Shown here: positions 54,363-63,002 of the stretch, one piece after another
Position numbering within the stretch: position 1 is the first letter of the stretch
How the letters are laid out: each line of letters opens with the position of its first letter
NCBI GenBank assembly: GCA_000720535.1
Contig: JOAZ01000017.1
Location: 310,001 to 374,000, forward strand
DNA: 64,000 nucleotides
From: Streptomyces halstedii
GTDB lineage: Bacteria > Actinomycetota > Actinomycetes > Streptomycetales > Streptomycetaceae
Reading direction: 5' to 3'
Translations under genes and position numbers: made by a program
Notes under the pieces: model-generated
What the model was told of the DNA's origin: nothing
What the model saw: the letters and a program-made list of their open reading frames with translations, nothing else
The model's database searches: none

Positions 54363-54409
54363 GCGCCACGCCGTGACGGACGCGGCGCCACGGACACGGC
54401 CGGTACGGA

Positions 54410-54446
54410 CGGCCCGCTCCTCCCCCCCCGGGGGAGGGCGGGCCGT
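54410..54446. terminator. Hairpin terminator after lon
   Basis: ACGGCCCGC...CCCC pairs with GGGG...GCGGGCCGT (approximately) 50 bases beyond the lon stop. Confidence 0.75.
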
Positions 54447-54539
54447 TCCGCGTGCCGCCGCGCGGACCCGTGGGTGACGGGGCGGTGGCCGGCGGACCGT
54501 GCCGGGCCGGCGGACGCCGCGTCATGGCGGGTCGGCGGA

Positions 54540-55304
54540 TCAGGGGCGGTAGATGGTGCCGGGCTCCGGCTCGGCGGGCGCCATCAGCTGGGGCACGGTC
54601 ACGAAGGTGTAGCCGTCCTTCCGCAACGCGTCGATGATGCCGGGCACGGCGGGGACCGTCCCCTTGTAGATGTCGTGCAGCAGGATGATCCCGTCCCGGT
54701 CCGCCTGGTCGAGAGTCCGCTTCCGGATCAGCGCGGAGTCGTTGGTCGAGTAGTCCTTGGCGGTCGTGCTCCACAGGATCTGGGAGAGGCCCAGCTCCTT
54801 GCTGATCTCGGAGACCGTGTCGTCGGTCCGGCCCTGCGGCGGACGCATCAGCCGGGGCTTCTTGCCCGTGATCTCCGCTATCGCGTCCTGGGTCTTCTCC
54901 AGTTCGGCGCGTATCTCGTCGGGCTTCTTGTCCGTCAGGATCTCGTGGGACCAGGTGTGGTTGGCGACCTCGTGCCCCTCCTCCTCGATGCGGCGCACGG
55001 TGTCCGGGTGCTTGAGCACGTGGTTCTTGCCCAGCAGGAAGAACGTCGCCGGGACCTTCTTCTCCTTCAGGACGTCCAGCAGGTGCGGGGTGTCCTCGCC
55101 GGGACCGGCGTCGAAGGTCAGCGCGATGCACTTCGCCTTGCGGCAGTCCACCGAGCCGAACGCCCCCTTGGCGTCGGACGCGGCGTCGGCGCGGGCGGAA
55201 CCGGGGGCGGTCGTCTCCATGGAGCAGCCGCCCAGCGTCAGAGTGAGGACGGTCACAAGGGCGGCGGCCAACCCCGTACCGAGCGGCGTCGTCTTTCTGG
55301 GCAC
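54540..55304 (-). CDS. Polysaccharide deacetylase family lipoprotein
   Basis: A 254-residue NodB-type deacetylase. A lipoprotein signal with lipobox TLGGC (about residues 22-28) tethers it to the membrane. Motif 1 is ALTFDAGPGEDT, with the catalytic Asp but Ala at the second (metal) Asp; motif 2 is HTWSH, with both zinc His; and motif 3 is RPPQGR. GTG 55304 has AGGAG upstream. It probably deacetylates peptidoglycan or another surface polymer; activity could be lower because of the missing Asp. Confidence 0.82.
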   Translation of the reverse strand: MPRKTTPLGTGLAAALVTVLTLTLGGCSMETTAPGSARADAASDAKGAFGSVDCRKAKCIALTFDAGPGEDTPHLLDVLKEKKVPATFFLLGKNHVLKHPDTVRRIEEEGHEVANHTWSHEILTDKKPDEIRAELEKTQDAIAEITGKKPRLMRPPQGRTDDTVSEISKELGLSQILWSTTAKDYSTNDSALIRKRTLDQADRDGIILLHDIYKGTVPAVPGIIDALRKDGYTFVTVPQLMAPAEPEPGTIYRP

Positions 55305-55475
55305 AGCGGTCACTCCTGGAGCAGATCCGCACCCTGGTGGCGCGGCACGCCGCGACTCTACACAGCGGGTATACCCAGCGTGCATAGTGGGGGTGTCCCG
55401 ACGGTGCCGAGCCCCGGTGGCCGGGTTCGGCCATCGGGGCTCGGTCGGTGCGGGGAGTGTCGCGGGTGGTGCGGG

Positions 55476-56312
55476 TCAGCCGTTGGCGAGTGCCTGTACC
55501 CGGTCCAGGGCGCCGTTGAAGTGGTCGTGGTCGCCGACGGTGGGGCCGGACGAGGTGTACTGCCACATCGTGTAGAAGCCCCAGCCGGCCGGGAGTTCAC
55601 CGACCGCCGCGGCGTAACGGGCCACCCAGAGCGGGTTGGTGGTGCCGAAGCCCGCGTTGTTGCCGGTGCAGTCCTTCCACCAGCTGGTCGCGGTGTAGAT
55701 GACCGCGTCGCGCCCGGTGCGGGCCTTGTAGGTGTTCACGAAGTCGCGGATCCAGGCGACCATGGCGGCCTGCGTCTTGCCGTAGCACTGCGCGCCGTAC
55801 GGGTTCCACTCGATGTCCAGCACGCCGGGCAGGGTCTTGCCGTCCCGCGACCAGCCGCCGCCGTTGTCCACGAAGTAGTTGGCCTGGGCCGCGCCGCTGG
55901 TCGTGTCCGGGGTGGCGAAGTGGTACGAGCCGCGGATCATGCCCACGTTGTACGAGCCGTTGTACTGCTGCGCGAAGTACTCGTTCTTGTAGTACGTCCC
56001 CTCGGTGGCCTTCACATAGGCCCACTTCACGCCGCTGTTCCAGAGGGTCGGCCAGGCGACGTTGCCCTGGTGGCCGCTGACGTCCACGCCCTCGGTCTGC
56101 GCGGCCGCGGCGGCGCGGGCGGGGCTGCCGGCCTCCCGGCCGTCGTGTGCGATCACGCCCTGGCCCATCCTCGCCGTACCCCGCTCGGGGACGTCGGCGC
56201 CGGACGCGGCGCCGGGCAGGGCGAGCAGGAGGGCGAGGGAGGAGAGGAGCGCGCCGGCCGCGGCGAGGCGACGGCGGGAGGTCTGGGCGGTTCCGGATCT
56301 GTGCACGGGCAT
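55476..56312 (-). CDS. GH25 lysozyme (muramidase)
   Basis: A 278-residue secreted glycoside hydrolase. The signal peptide ends around GAASGADV (about residue 40). The GH25 domain begins GVDVSGHQGNVAWPT (Asp at the start) and has the catalytic DxE in LPGVLDIEWNPY. ATG 56312 has GGAGG upstream. It cleaves cell-wall glycan of the N-acetylmuramidase type. Confidence 0.92.
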   Translation of the reverse strand: MPVHRSGTAQTSRRRLAAAGALLSSLALLLALPGAASGADVPERGTARMGQGVIAHDGREAGSPARAAAAAQTEGVDVSGHQGNVAWPTLWNSGVKWAYVKATEGTYYKNEYFAQQYNGSYNVGMIRGSYHFATPDTTSGAAQANYFVDNGGGWSRDGKTLPGVLDIEWNPYGAQCYGKTQAAMVAWIRDFVNTYKARTGRDAVIYTATSWWKDCTGNNAGFGTTNPLWVARYAAAVGELPAGWGFYTMWQYTSSGPTVGDHDHFNGALDRVQALANG

Positions 56313-56565
56313 CTGCGTGCCTCCGAAGGCTCGGTGGGGGGAGCTCATGACCCAGGAGCGGGTGCGGGACACTCCTGTGGGGCGGGCGCCATGGTGTGGA
56401 CATGCCATCCCTGGCGCCCCTGACGCTACGCACGTAGACCCGTCCGGCGGAAGGGGGCCCGGTCGTCGCCGGAGGTCTACTCCTGCGAAATACTGGCCGA
56501 GCTGCGGCGATGGCCGCGGCCGGCGGAAACTTTCATCGGCCGGAAAGCGTATGAGGGGTGCTGAC

Positions 56566-57048
56566 GTGCACGGGAGCGAAAGCGGCGGTGAACCGGGCGC
56601 GACGGCCAGAAGTGGTGTGGACCACGAATTCCTCGCGCTGGAGCGGGAGTTGGCGGTCTTCCTGCGCCGGGCGCGGGCCAACTCCGGGGAGATGGCCCGC
56701 GAGGTCCACCCGGATCTGGAAGCCGCCGCCTACGGTCTGCTGGTGCGCCTGGAGTCGGCGGGGCGTCAGCGTCCCACGGACCTCGCCGCCTACTTCGGGG
56801 TCGGCTGGGCGACCATGAGCCGTCAGCTGCACGCCCTGGAGATCCTCGGTCTGGTGGCCCGTGAGAGTGATCCGGCGGACGGCCGCGTCTCGCTCGTCCA
56901 CCTCACCGACGAGGGGCTCGCCCGCTTCCGCCGGGTCCGCGACGCGCGGCGCGGCCGCTACGCCGACAAGCTGGCGGACTGGGACCGGGCGGAAGTGGCG
57001 GAACTGGCGCGGCTGCTGCACCACTTCAACGCGCGCGCCGAGGACTGA
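56566..57048 (+). CDS. MarR family regulator
   Basis: A 160-residue regulator with the MarR winged helix at about residues 40-120 (RPTDLAAYFGVGWATMSRQL ... RESDPADGRVSLVHLTDEG). GTG 56566 is preferred, as GAGGGG lies upstream; ATG 56551 is in frame. It is divergent from the lysozyme gene and may regulate it. Confidence 0.82.
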   Translation: MHGSESGGEPGATARSGVDHEFLALERELAVFLRRARANSGEMAREVHPDLEAAAYGLLVRLESAGRQRPTDLAAYFGVGWATMSRQLHALEILGLVARESDPADGRVSLVHLTDEGLARFRRVRDARRGRYADKLADWDRAEVAELARLLHHFNARAED

Positions 57049-57051
57049 GAC

Positions 57052-57185
57052 GGGCGCGGGCACCCGGGACCACCTGGCGGGCGCGGGCACCCGGTACCAC
57101 CTGGCGGGCGCGGGCGCCGATCCCCGGCCCGTCGCGCGGTTGCCGACGCCCGGCCCCGTCGCGCGGGTACCGGCGCCCGGCCCCG
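57052..57185 (+). repeat. GC-rich tandem repeats after the MarR gene
   Basis: A 27-bp unit (GGGCGCGGGCACCCGG...) is present twice, followed by two looser copies of a roughly 30-bp unit containing CGGCCCCGTCGCGCGG. No gene is seen. Confidence 0.65.
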
Positions 57186-57231
57186 CGCCGCTCACGCCCC
57201 CGCCCCGCCCCGCCCCCGGAGGCTCCCCGGT

Positions 57232-58017
57232 CTACAACTCGGCCAGCACCGCCGTCGCGTCGTCGTGCCGCTTGCCGCGCCGCAGGAAGGCGCGGTCGGT
57301 GTCGGCCCGCTCCAGCTTCCTGACCCGGTCGATCAGCCCCTGCGGCCCCTCCTCGCGCAACAGCCCGACCGCGGCCGTCCAGTCGCCCTCGCCGAAGGTC
57401 TCCGTCCACCGGCTCGCCCCGTCCGTCAGGGCGGCCAGCGCCCGCACCCCCGCGCGAGGCGTCTCCCCGGTCACCGCGCGTGACGCCACGTCGGGGTCGG
57501 CGGCGGCGGTGAAGAAGCCCCCCTCCTTGTTGCGCGCCCGCGCGTCGGTGACGGCCTCGGAGGCCAGGGAGCCGGGCGGGAGCCGGTCGAGACGGTCGTC
57601 CAGGACCGGGCACACCGTGCCGTCGGGCCCCTCAAGGAGCAGAACCGAGTCGGAGAGCACCAGGTGTTCCACCCGCTCGGCGTCCCAACGCGCCAGGACC
57701 ACCGTCGCCTGTGGTGTACGCACGTGAGAAAGGTCACACGAGGAACGGTGGGCGTCGGCGGTGCGCCGGATGGACGCCGCGAGCACCTCGGTGAGCGTCA
57801 GATCCCGCCGCGAAGCGGACAGTTCGACCAGCGAGCCGCCCAGCCGGGCGGTGAACCACGGCACGGAGTGCACACATCCGTCGTCGCCCGGTGGCGGGGT
57901 GACGCCGTCGAGGAGGACGAGGACGCCACCCAGGCCGGATGCGGGGACGGCGGTCGATGCCCAGTCCTCGTTGGGGTGTTCGGGACGGCCCGGCTCGGTG
58001 GCGAGTTGGATGCGCAT
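57232..58017 (-). CDS. PP2C-like phosphatase domain protein
   Basis: A 261-residue protein of the PP2C type. NEDWASTAVP and VLVLLDGVTPP fit the metal-binding Asp motifs (D-G), and AALTDGASRW and KRHDDATAVLAEL the later motifs (DG and DD). The PP2C core seems complete. Signal input unknown. ATG 58017 (RIQLATEPG) is preferred; earlier starts exist at 58029. Confidence 0.75.
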   Translation of the reverse strand: MRIQLATEPGRPEHPNEDWASTAVPASGLGGVLVLLDGVTPPPGDDGCVHSVPWFTARLGGSLVELSASRRDLTLTEVLAASIRRTADAHRSSCDLSHVRTPQATVVLARWDAERVEHLVLSDSVLLLEGPDGTVCPVLDDRLDRLPPGSLASEAVTDARARNKEGGFFTAAADPDVASRAVTGETPRAGVRALAALTDGASRWTETFGEGDWTAAVGLLREEGPQGLIDRVRKLERADTDRAFLRRGKRHDDATAVLAEL

Positions 58018-58229
58018 CCGGTCAGTCTGCACGATGCGTTCACAGCCCCGTACGACACCGGGCCCGGTCCGTACCAGCAGGTCAGAGTGGCCCGGTGGGA
58101 GGGGGAACGGGCTCTGCGCATATGCGGGCGGGCATCCTGCCAAAGCGCGGGCGGAAGTTCCACCCGGTGGCTGATGTGTGACAGGGGTTGGCTCTGGGGA
58201 GACTTGTTCGCCAACTCAGGAGTGATGTT

Positions 58230-58243
58230 CACTCGTTCGAGTG
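58230..58243. promoter_or_regulatory. Palindrome CACTCG-TT-CGAGTG upstream of the conservon
   Basis: A perfect 6-bp dyad with a 2-base loop in the 330-bp spacer between the PP2C gene and cvnA, about 110 bases before cvnA. No binding protein known to me. The rest of the spacer has no supported gene. Confidence 0.5.
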
Positions 58244-58353
58244 GCGGAGCGGTTGATGCGCGCCCCCCTCCGAAAAGCGCTGGAATGGTCGGAAGCCGTA
58301 CCAGGGGTGGGGCGTCCTACGACACGTGACCGTGCGTCATCTCTGCTTCATGG

Positions 58354-61300
58354 GTGGACGAGTCAAGATTGCGAGCACCGGTGCAGAAGAAGCGGCCTCG
58401 GAGCAAGGACAGCACACGAGACGGGTCCGGGGCGACGCCTCCGGCCGCGGGCGCGGGCAAGCGGACCGTGCGGGTACGCAGCAGGCTGGTCGCCGGTGTG
58501 GCCGTCGTCGGTATCACCGTGATCGCCGCGGGCGCCCCGATGGCCCTCGACGCCTCGGCCGACCTCAACGAGTCGCAGCGGCTGGTCACGCTCGCCGAGC
58601 TGAACCGGCAGGCGGTCACCCTCGCGCACTCCCTCGCGGACGAGCGCGACGAGGTCGTCGCACACATCGCGGCAGGGCGTGACCAGGACGGCGAAGGCGG
58701 CACGTCCGACTCCGCCGCGCGGGTCGACCAGCAGGTGGACGAGATCACCCCGGACGCGTCCGCCGCCCTGCGCCGCGACCTGTCCACCCTTCCCTCGCTG
58801 CGCCGTGAGGCCCTCACCGGCAAGGGCTCGGCGATGGAGGCCTACCAGGCGTACTCCGACGTCATCGCCAAGCTGCAGGGCCTCGCCGGGGAGCTCGCCG
58901 AGAAGACGCCCCCGCGCGCCGCCGACGCCACCCGCGCCCCGCTCGCCCTCGGCGCCGCCGTGGAGCAGGCGTCCGCGACCCGGGGCCTCCTGCTGGCCGC
59001 GCTCGCCGTACCGGGTACGAAGCCGGCCGACCCCGTGACCGACCCGTTCACCGGGCTCCCGGTCCAGGGCCAGGACGAGAGCGGCAGCGACGACACCCGC
59101 ACCCGCGACGAGCTGAGCGCCGCCGCCCAGCAGGCCCGGGTGCGGGAGCTCGCCGCCCTCGCCGACTTCGACCAGGCCGCCGGGACCGCCGCCCGCAACC
59201 GCCTGGCCTCCACGGTCACCGGCCCCGAGGTGAACACGGCGGAGAAGTACCTCACCCGGCTGGCCGACAGCCCCCAGCTGTCCGACTCCGACCGCAGGTC
59301 GGACCCGAAGAAGGTCCAGGCGGCGCTCTCCGCCCGGGTCGACCGCATGCGCAGCGCCGAATCCGCCCTGGGCACGGCCCAGGTCGAACGGCTGGAGCAG
59401 CTGCGGGACGACGACGTCACGGCCCTGGAGATCCGGCTGGCCCTGCTCGGCGGCTGCCTGCTGATCGCGGTCGGCGTCTCCACGGCCGTCGCCCGCACCC
59501 TCACCCAGCCGCTCGCGGTGCTGCGGATCGGGGCCGCCCGGATCGCCGGCGAGCCCGAGACCGCCGAGCCGGTCCGCTACACCGGGCGCAACGACGAGTT
59601 CGCCCAGGTCGTACGGTCCATCAACACCCTGCACGGCAAGCTGGGCGGACTGCGCCAGGAAGGCGCCACGGGCCGGCTGCGGACCCTGGAGTCCGAGCGC
59701 GGCGAACTGATCGCCGACCGGCAGGCCCTGGCCCTGCGCCGGGAGGAACTCCAGGGCGCGGTCGAGGAACTGACCACGCAGCTGGAACAGCTGAAGAACA
59801 CGGTCCACCACACCTTCGTCAACCTGTCGCTGCGCACCCTCGGCCTCGTGGAGCGCCAGCTCGCGGTCATCGAGGGCCTGGAGGAGCGCGAGCAGGACCC
59901 GGAACGCCTCGCCACCCTGTTCAAGCTCGACCACATGGCCACCGTCATGCGCCGCTACAGCGAGAACATGCTGGTCCTGGCAGGGGCGGAGCACAACCAG
60001 GGGCACGCGGGCCCGATCCCGCTCGTGGACGTGCTGCGTGCCGCCGTCAGCGAGATCGAGCGGTACGAGCGGGTCACCATCCAGTCCCTGCCGCCGCACG
60101 CCCAGATCGCCGGATTCGCCGCCGACGACCTGAGCCACCTGGTCGCCGAACTCCTGGAGAACGCGACGTCCTTCTCACCGCCGGACTCCCCTGTCGAGCT
60201 GTCCGGCTGGCTGCTGGAGACCGGTGAGGTGATGCTTTCCGTGCAGGACGAGGGCATCGGCATGTCGACGGTCCGGATGGGCGAGCTGAACGCCCGGCTG
60301 GGCGACCCGGCGTCCTTCGAGGCCGGTGAGCAGGCGGCGGACGGCGCCGGACTGGGCCTCCAGGTCATCTCCCTGCTGGCCGCGCGCCACGGTGTACGGG
60401 TCGAGCTGCGCGAGCAGAAGGGGAGCGGGGTGACCGCCGTCGTGGTGCTCCCCAAGGCCCTGCTGCCGAAGGCGCCGCCCGCCGCCTCCCCGCCCACGGC
60501 GCAGCCCGGGGGCACCCCGGCCCTGAACCTCCCGGGTTCCGTCGCCGAGGCCAACTCCAACGCCCTGCCGCCGCGTTCGGCGGAGCAGGAGGACGAGGAC
60601 CCGCTGATCGCCGCCGCCGAGCGGACGATCCGTGAGACGGGCACCGGCACGGCGCCCGCTCCCGGTACCGCCGAGGAGCCCTCCGCCTCCGCCGGGTCCG
60701 CGGGACCCGCCGGCACGGACGCACCCGCCGAGACCGCGGCACCGGCCGGCACATCCGCCGACACCGACGTGGACACCGACGCGGACGCCGGCACCGACGC
60801 GGACACGTTCGCCGACGCCGACGCGCGCGGGGGCGCCGCCCTCGGGACCACCGTTCCGCCGTCCGCCGCGCAGGCCGACGAGGACTCCGCGCACGGCACC
60901 GCCGTGGACGAGGCCTCCGGCGCCCCGGCCGCCTCACGGCCCGCCCCGCCCGCCGAGTCGGACGCCGAGACCACGATGCAGGTCCGGCTGCCCTCACCGC
61001 AGCGCGCCCCGGACCCGTACGCCATCGGACCCGACCGCCACGAGCGGGCGGCCGACGACAGCCCGGCCGCCACCACGCCCCCGGAGGCAGCCGGAGCCAC
61101 GGGCCCGGACACCGGCGTCACCGCCGCGGGCGCCCTTCCCGGCCCCCGGCAGCCCGTCACCCCACCCCCCGCCGCACCGGCCACCGGTCTCGGCGAGGAG
61201 GTCCCCGACCCGGCCCCGGTGCCCGAGCGGCTCACCGACAAGGGCCTGCCCAAGCGGACCCCGAAGATCGTCGACCCGCCCTCCGTTCCGGCGGGCGACC

Positions 61301-61455
61301 GCACGGGCACGCTGGACAAGGACGCCCTGCGCCGCAGGCTCGGTGGCTTCCACCGCGGGGCCAAGGAAGGCAGGCGTGACGTCGAGGCCGAGCTGACCGA
61401 GAACACATCAGAGACCGATGAGACGGGGGACACTGTCGAGGAGGCACGCAGTTGA
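58354..61455 (+). CDS. cvnA: CvnA-type sensor histidine-kinase-like protein (conservon)
   Basis: A large protein of up to 1033 residues. After a basic N-terminus, helix 1 lies at about residues 45-66, an extracellular sensing region follows, and helix 2 is at about 367-385 (LALLGGCLLIAVGVSTAVAR), then HAMP. The ATPase domain carries LVAELLENATSFSPPDSPVE (N-box) and VQDEGIGMS (G-box). No classic H-box His is evident; CvnA proteins are noted for degenerate kinases. A Pro/Ala/Thr-rich tail follows. The start is uncertain (58354, or GTG 58381). It is the first of four overlapping genes. Confidence 0.88.
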   Translation: MDESRLRAPVQKKRPRSKDSTRDGSGATPPAAGAGKRTVRVRSRLVAGVAVVGITVIAAGAPMALDASADLNESQRLVTLAELNRQAVTLAHSLADERDEVVAHIAAGRDQDGEGGTSDSAARVDQQVDEITPDASAALRRDLSTLPSLRREALTGKGSAMEAYQAYSDVIAKLQGLAGELAEKTPPRAADATRAPLALGAAVEQASATRGLLLAALAVPGTKPADPVTDPFTGLPVQGQDESGSDDTRTRDELSAAAQQARVRELAALADFDQAAGTAARNRLASTVTGPEVNTAEKYLTRLADSPQLSDSDRRSDPKKVQAALSARVDRMRSAESALGTAQVERLEQLRDDDVTALEIRLALLGGCLLIAVGVSTAVARTLTQPLAVLRIGAARIAGEPETAEPVRYTGRNDEFAQVVRSINTLHGKLGGLRQEGATGRLRTLESERGELIADRQALALRREELQGAVEELTTQLEQLKNTVHHTFVNLSLRTLGLVERQLAVIEGLEEREQDPERLATLFKLDHMATVMRRYSENMLVLAGAEHNQGHAGPIPLVDVLRAAVSEIERYERVTIQSLPPHAQIAGFAADDLSHLVAELLENATSFSPPDSPVELSGWLLETGEVMLSVQDEGIGMSTVRMGELNARLGDPASFEAGEQAADGAGLGLQVISLLAARHGVRVELREQKGSGVTAVVVLPKALLPKAPPAASPPTAQPGGTPALNLPGSVAEANSNALPPRSAEQEDEDPLIAAAERTIRETGTGTAPAPGTAEEPSASAGSAGPAGTDAPAETAAPAGTSADTDVDTDADAGTDADTFADADARGGAALGTTVPPSAAQADEDSAHGTAVDEASGAPAASRPAPPAESDAETTMQVRLPSPQRAPDPYAIGPDRHERAADDSPAATTPPEAAGATGPDTGVTAAGALPGPRQPVTPPPAAPATGLGEEVPDPAPVPERLTDKGLPKRTPKIVDPPSVPAGDRTGTLDKDALRRRLGGFHRGAKEGRRDVEAELTENTSETDETGDTVEEARS

Positions 61456-61931
61456 CTGCTCCCAGCACGTTCGGGCTGAGCACCGAGGCCCGGAACCTTC
61501 ACTGGTTGCTGAGCAATCTCGTGGAGGAGGTGCCAGGGGTCCACTCGGTCACCGTCGTCTCGTCCGACGGGCTCATGCTGCTGTCCTCCGACCCGGGCCT
61601 CGCCACGGCCGGGGAGGCCGGACCGAAGCGGGGGCCCCGGGGTTCCAGTGCCGATCTCGCCACCATCGTCTCCGGCGTCGCCTCGCTGACCACCGGCGCC
61701 GCCAAGCTGATGGACGCCGGCGGGGTCAAGCAGACGATGGTCGCCATGGACGAGGGCAGCGTCTTCGTCATGTCGATCAGTGACGGCTCCCTCCTCGGGG
61801 TGCACGCCACACCCGACTGCGACATGAGCGTCATCGCCTATCACATGGCGCTCTTCGTCGGCCGCGCCGGACACGTGCTCACCCCCGAACTCCGCAGCGA
61901 GCTGCGCAAGTCGATGGAGAGCGCCCAGTGA
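61452..61931 (+). CDS. cvnB: CvnB-type Roadblock/LC7 protein
   Basis: A 159-residue Roadblock/LC7 protein (NLHWLLSNLVEEVPGVHSVT, then VVSSDGLMLLSSDPG). TTG 61452 overlaps the cvnA stop (TTGA) with GAGGAGGC upstream. CvnB probably acts as a GTPase-activating or scaffold subunit with CvnD. Confidence 0.92.
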   Translation: MTAPSTFGLSTEARNLHWLLSNLVEEVPGVHSVTVVSSDGLMLLSSDPGLATAGEAGPKRGPRGSSADLATIVSGVASLTTGAAKLMDAGGVKQTMVAMDEGSVFVMSISDGSLLGVHATPDCDMSVIAYHMALFVGRAGHVLTPELRSELRKSMESAQ

Positions 61932-62335
61932 CAGCCGCCGAGCCCGCCCGCAAACTGCCCGTGCGGGGCGCCGGGCGCAAAGCCGCGCGCGTGCGCCCCT
62001 ACTCCCTCACCGGCGGCCGGACGCGCTTCGGCCACGTCCTGCTGGTCGAGACGTTCGTGGCCGCGCTGGAGGCTCCGGAGGAGCGCCGCGAGCTGACGAA
62101 CGGCAACCTCGCACGCGTCATGCCGGAGCTGCGCGCCATCGTGGAGCTCTGCCGCCGCATGCGTACGGTCGCGGAGATCTCGGCCATGCTCAAGATGCCG
62201 CTCGGCGTGGTCCGGGTGCTGCTCAGCGACCTGGCCGACCAGGGGAAGATCCGCGTGTACGGGACCGGTCACGGCACCGGCCAGCCCGATCGCGCACTGC
62301 TCGAAAGGGTGCTCAATGGACTCCGCCGTCTCTGA
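61928..62335 (+). CDS. cvnC: CvnC-type DUF742 protein
   Basis: A 135-residue DUF742 protein (VRPYSLTGGRTRFGHVLLVE; LCRRMRTVAEISAMLKMPLG, with a winged-helix-like turn). GTG 61928 overlaps the cvnB stop (GTGA), and its 3' end overlaps cvnD by 20 bases. Confidence 0.92.
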   Translation: MTAAEPARKLPVRGAGRKAARVRPYSLTGGRTRFGHVLLVETFVAALEAPEERRELTNGNLARVMPELRAIVELCRRMRTVAEISAMLKMPLGVVRVLLSDLADQGKIRVYGTGHGTGQPDRALLERVLNGLRRL

Positions 62336-62966
62336 GGCTCCGCTCTTCGCCCCGCGGCAGCAGGAGCCGCGGGACCAGCCCGAGGAAGCGGTGCAGGCCT
62401 GGCAGCTCGACCACACCCGGGCGCCCGTGGCGACCAAGATCGTGGTGGCGGGCGGGTTCGGCGTCGGCAAGACGACGTTCGTCAGCTCGGTCTCCGAGGT
62501 GACCCCGTTGCAGACCGAGGCGCTGATGACGCAGGCCAGCGAGGCGACCGACGACCTCAGCGCCACACCGGACAAGGTGACCACCACGGTCGCGATGGAC
62601 TTCGGCCGGCTCACGCTCGACGACGACCTCGTGCTGTACGTCTTCGGCACCCCCGGCCAGGAGCGCTTCTGGTTCATGTGGGACGACCTGGTGCGCGGTG
62701 CGATCGGCGCGGTCGTCCTCGCCGACACCCGCCGCCTCGCCGACTGCTTCCCCGCGCTCGACTACTTCGAGAGCTGTGGGCTGCCGTACATCGTCGCCGT
62801 CAACCACTTCGAGGGGACGGACGGTTACGAGGAGGCGGACGTCAGGGAGGCGCTGACCGTTCCGCCGCACGTGCCCGTGGTGATCATGGACGCGCGGAGG
62901 AAGATCACTGTCGTGGAGTCGCTGCTGGCCCTGGTGGGCCACGCACTCGACATCACCCCCGCGTAA
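62316..62966 (+). CDS. cvnD: CvnD-type small GTPase-like protein
   Basis: A 216-residue Ras/Arf-like GTPase. The P-loop is GGFGVGKTTF, switch II DFGRL...YVFGTPGQERF, and the guanine-specificity motif N-x-x-x is VAVNHFEG (with H in place of the usual K). It acts with CvnA-C in the membrane-associated complex. Confidence 0.92.
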   Translation: MDSAVSEAPLFAPRQQEPRDQPEEAVQAWQLDHTRAPVATKIVVAGGFGVGKTTFVSSVSEVTPLQTEALMTQASEATDDLSATPDKVTTTVAMDFGRLTLDDDLVLYVFGTPGQERFWFMWDDLVRGAIGAVVLADTRRLADCFPALDYFESCGLPYIVAVNHFEGTDGYEEADVREALTVPPHVPVVIMDARRKITVVESLLALVGHALDITPA

Positions 62967-63002
62967 GCGCACCCCCCCACGTCCACGTAACGGAGAAGCC
63001 CG

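Noticed and set aside
58226-58300. tRNA remnant near CGAGTGGCGGAGCGGTTGA
   Set aside because: Resembles a tRNA-like D arm but no acceptor or T arm is present; the palindrome explanation is simpler.
58363-60138. Long minus-strand frame opposite cvnA
   Set aside because: Antisense of cvnA; low-complexity composition.
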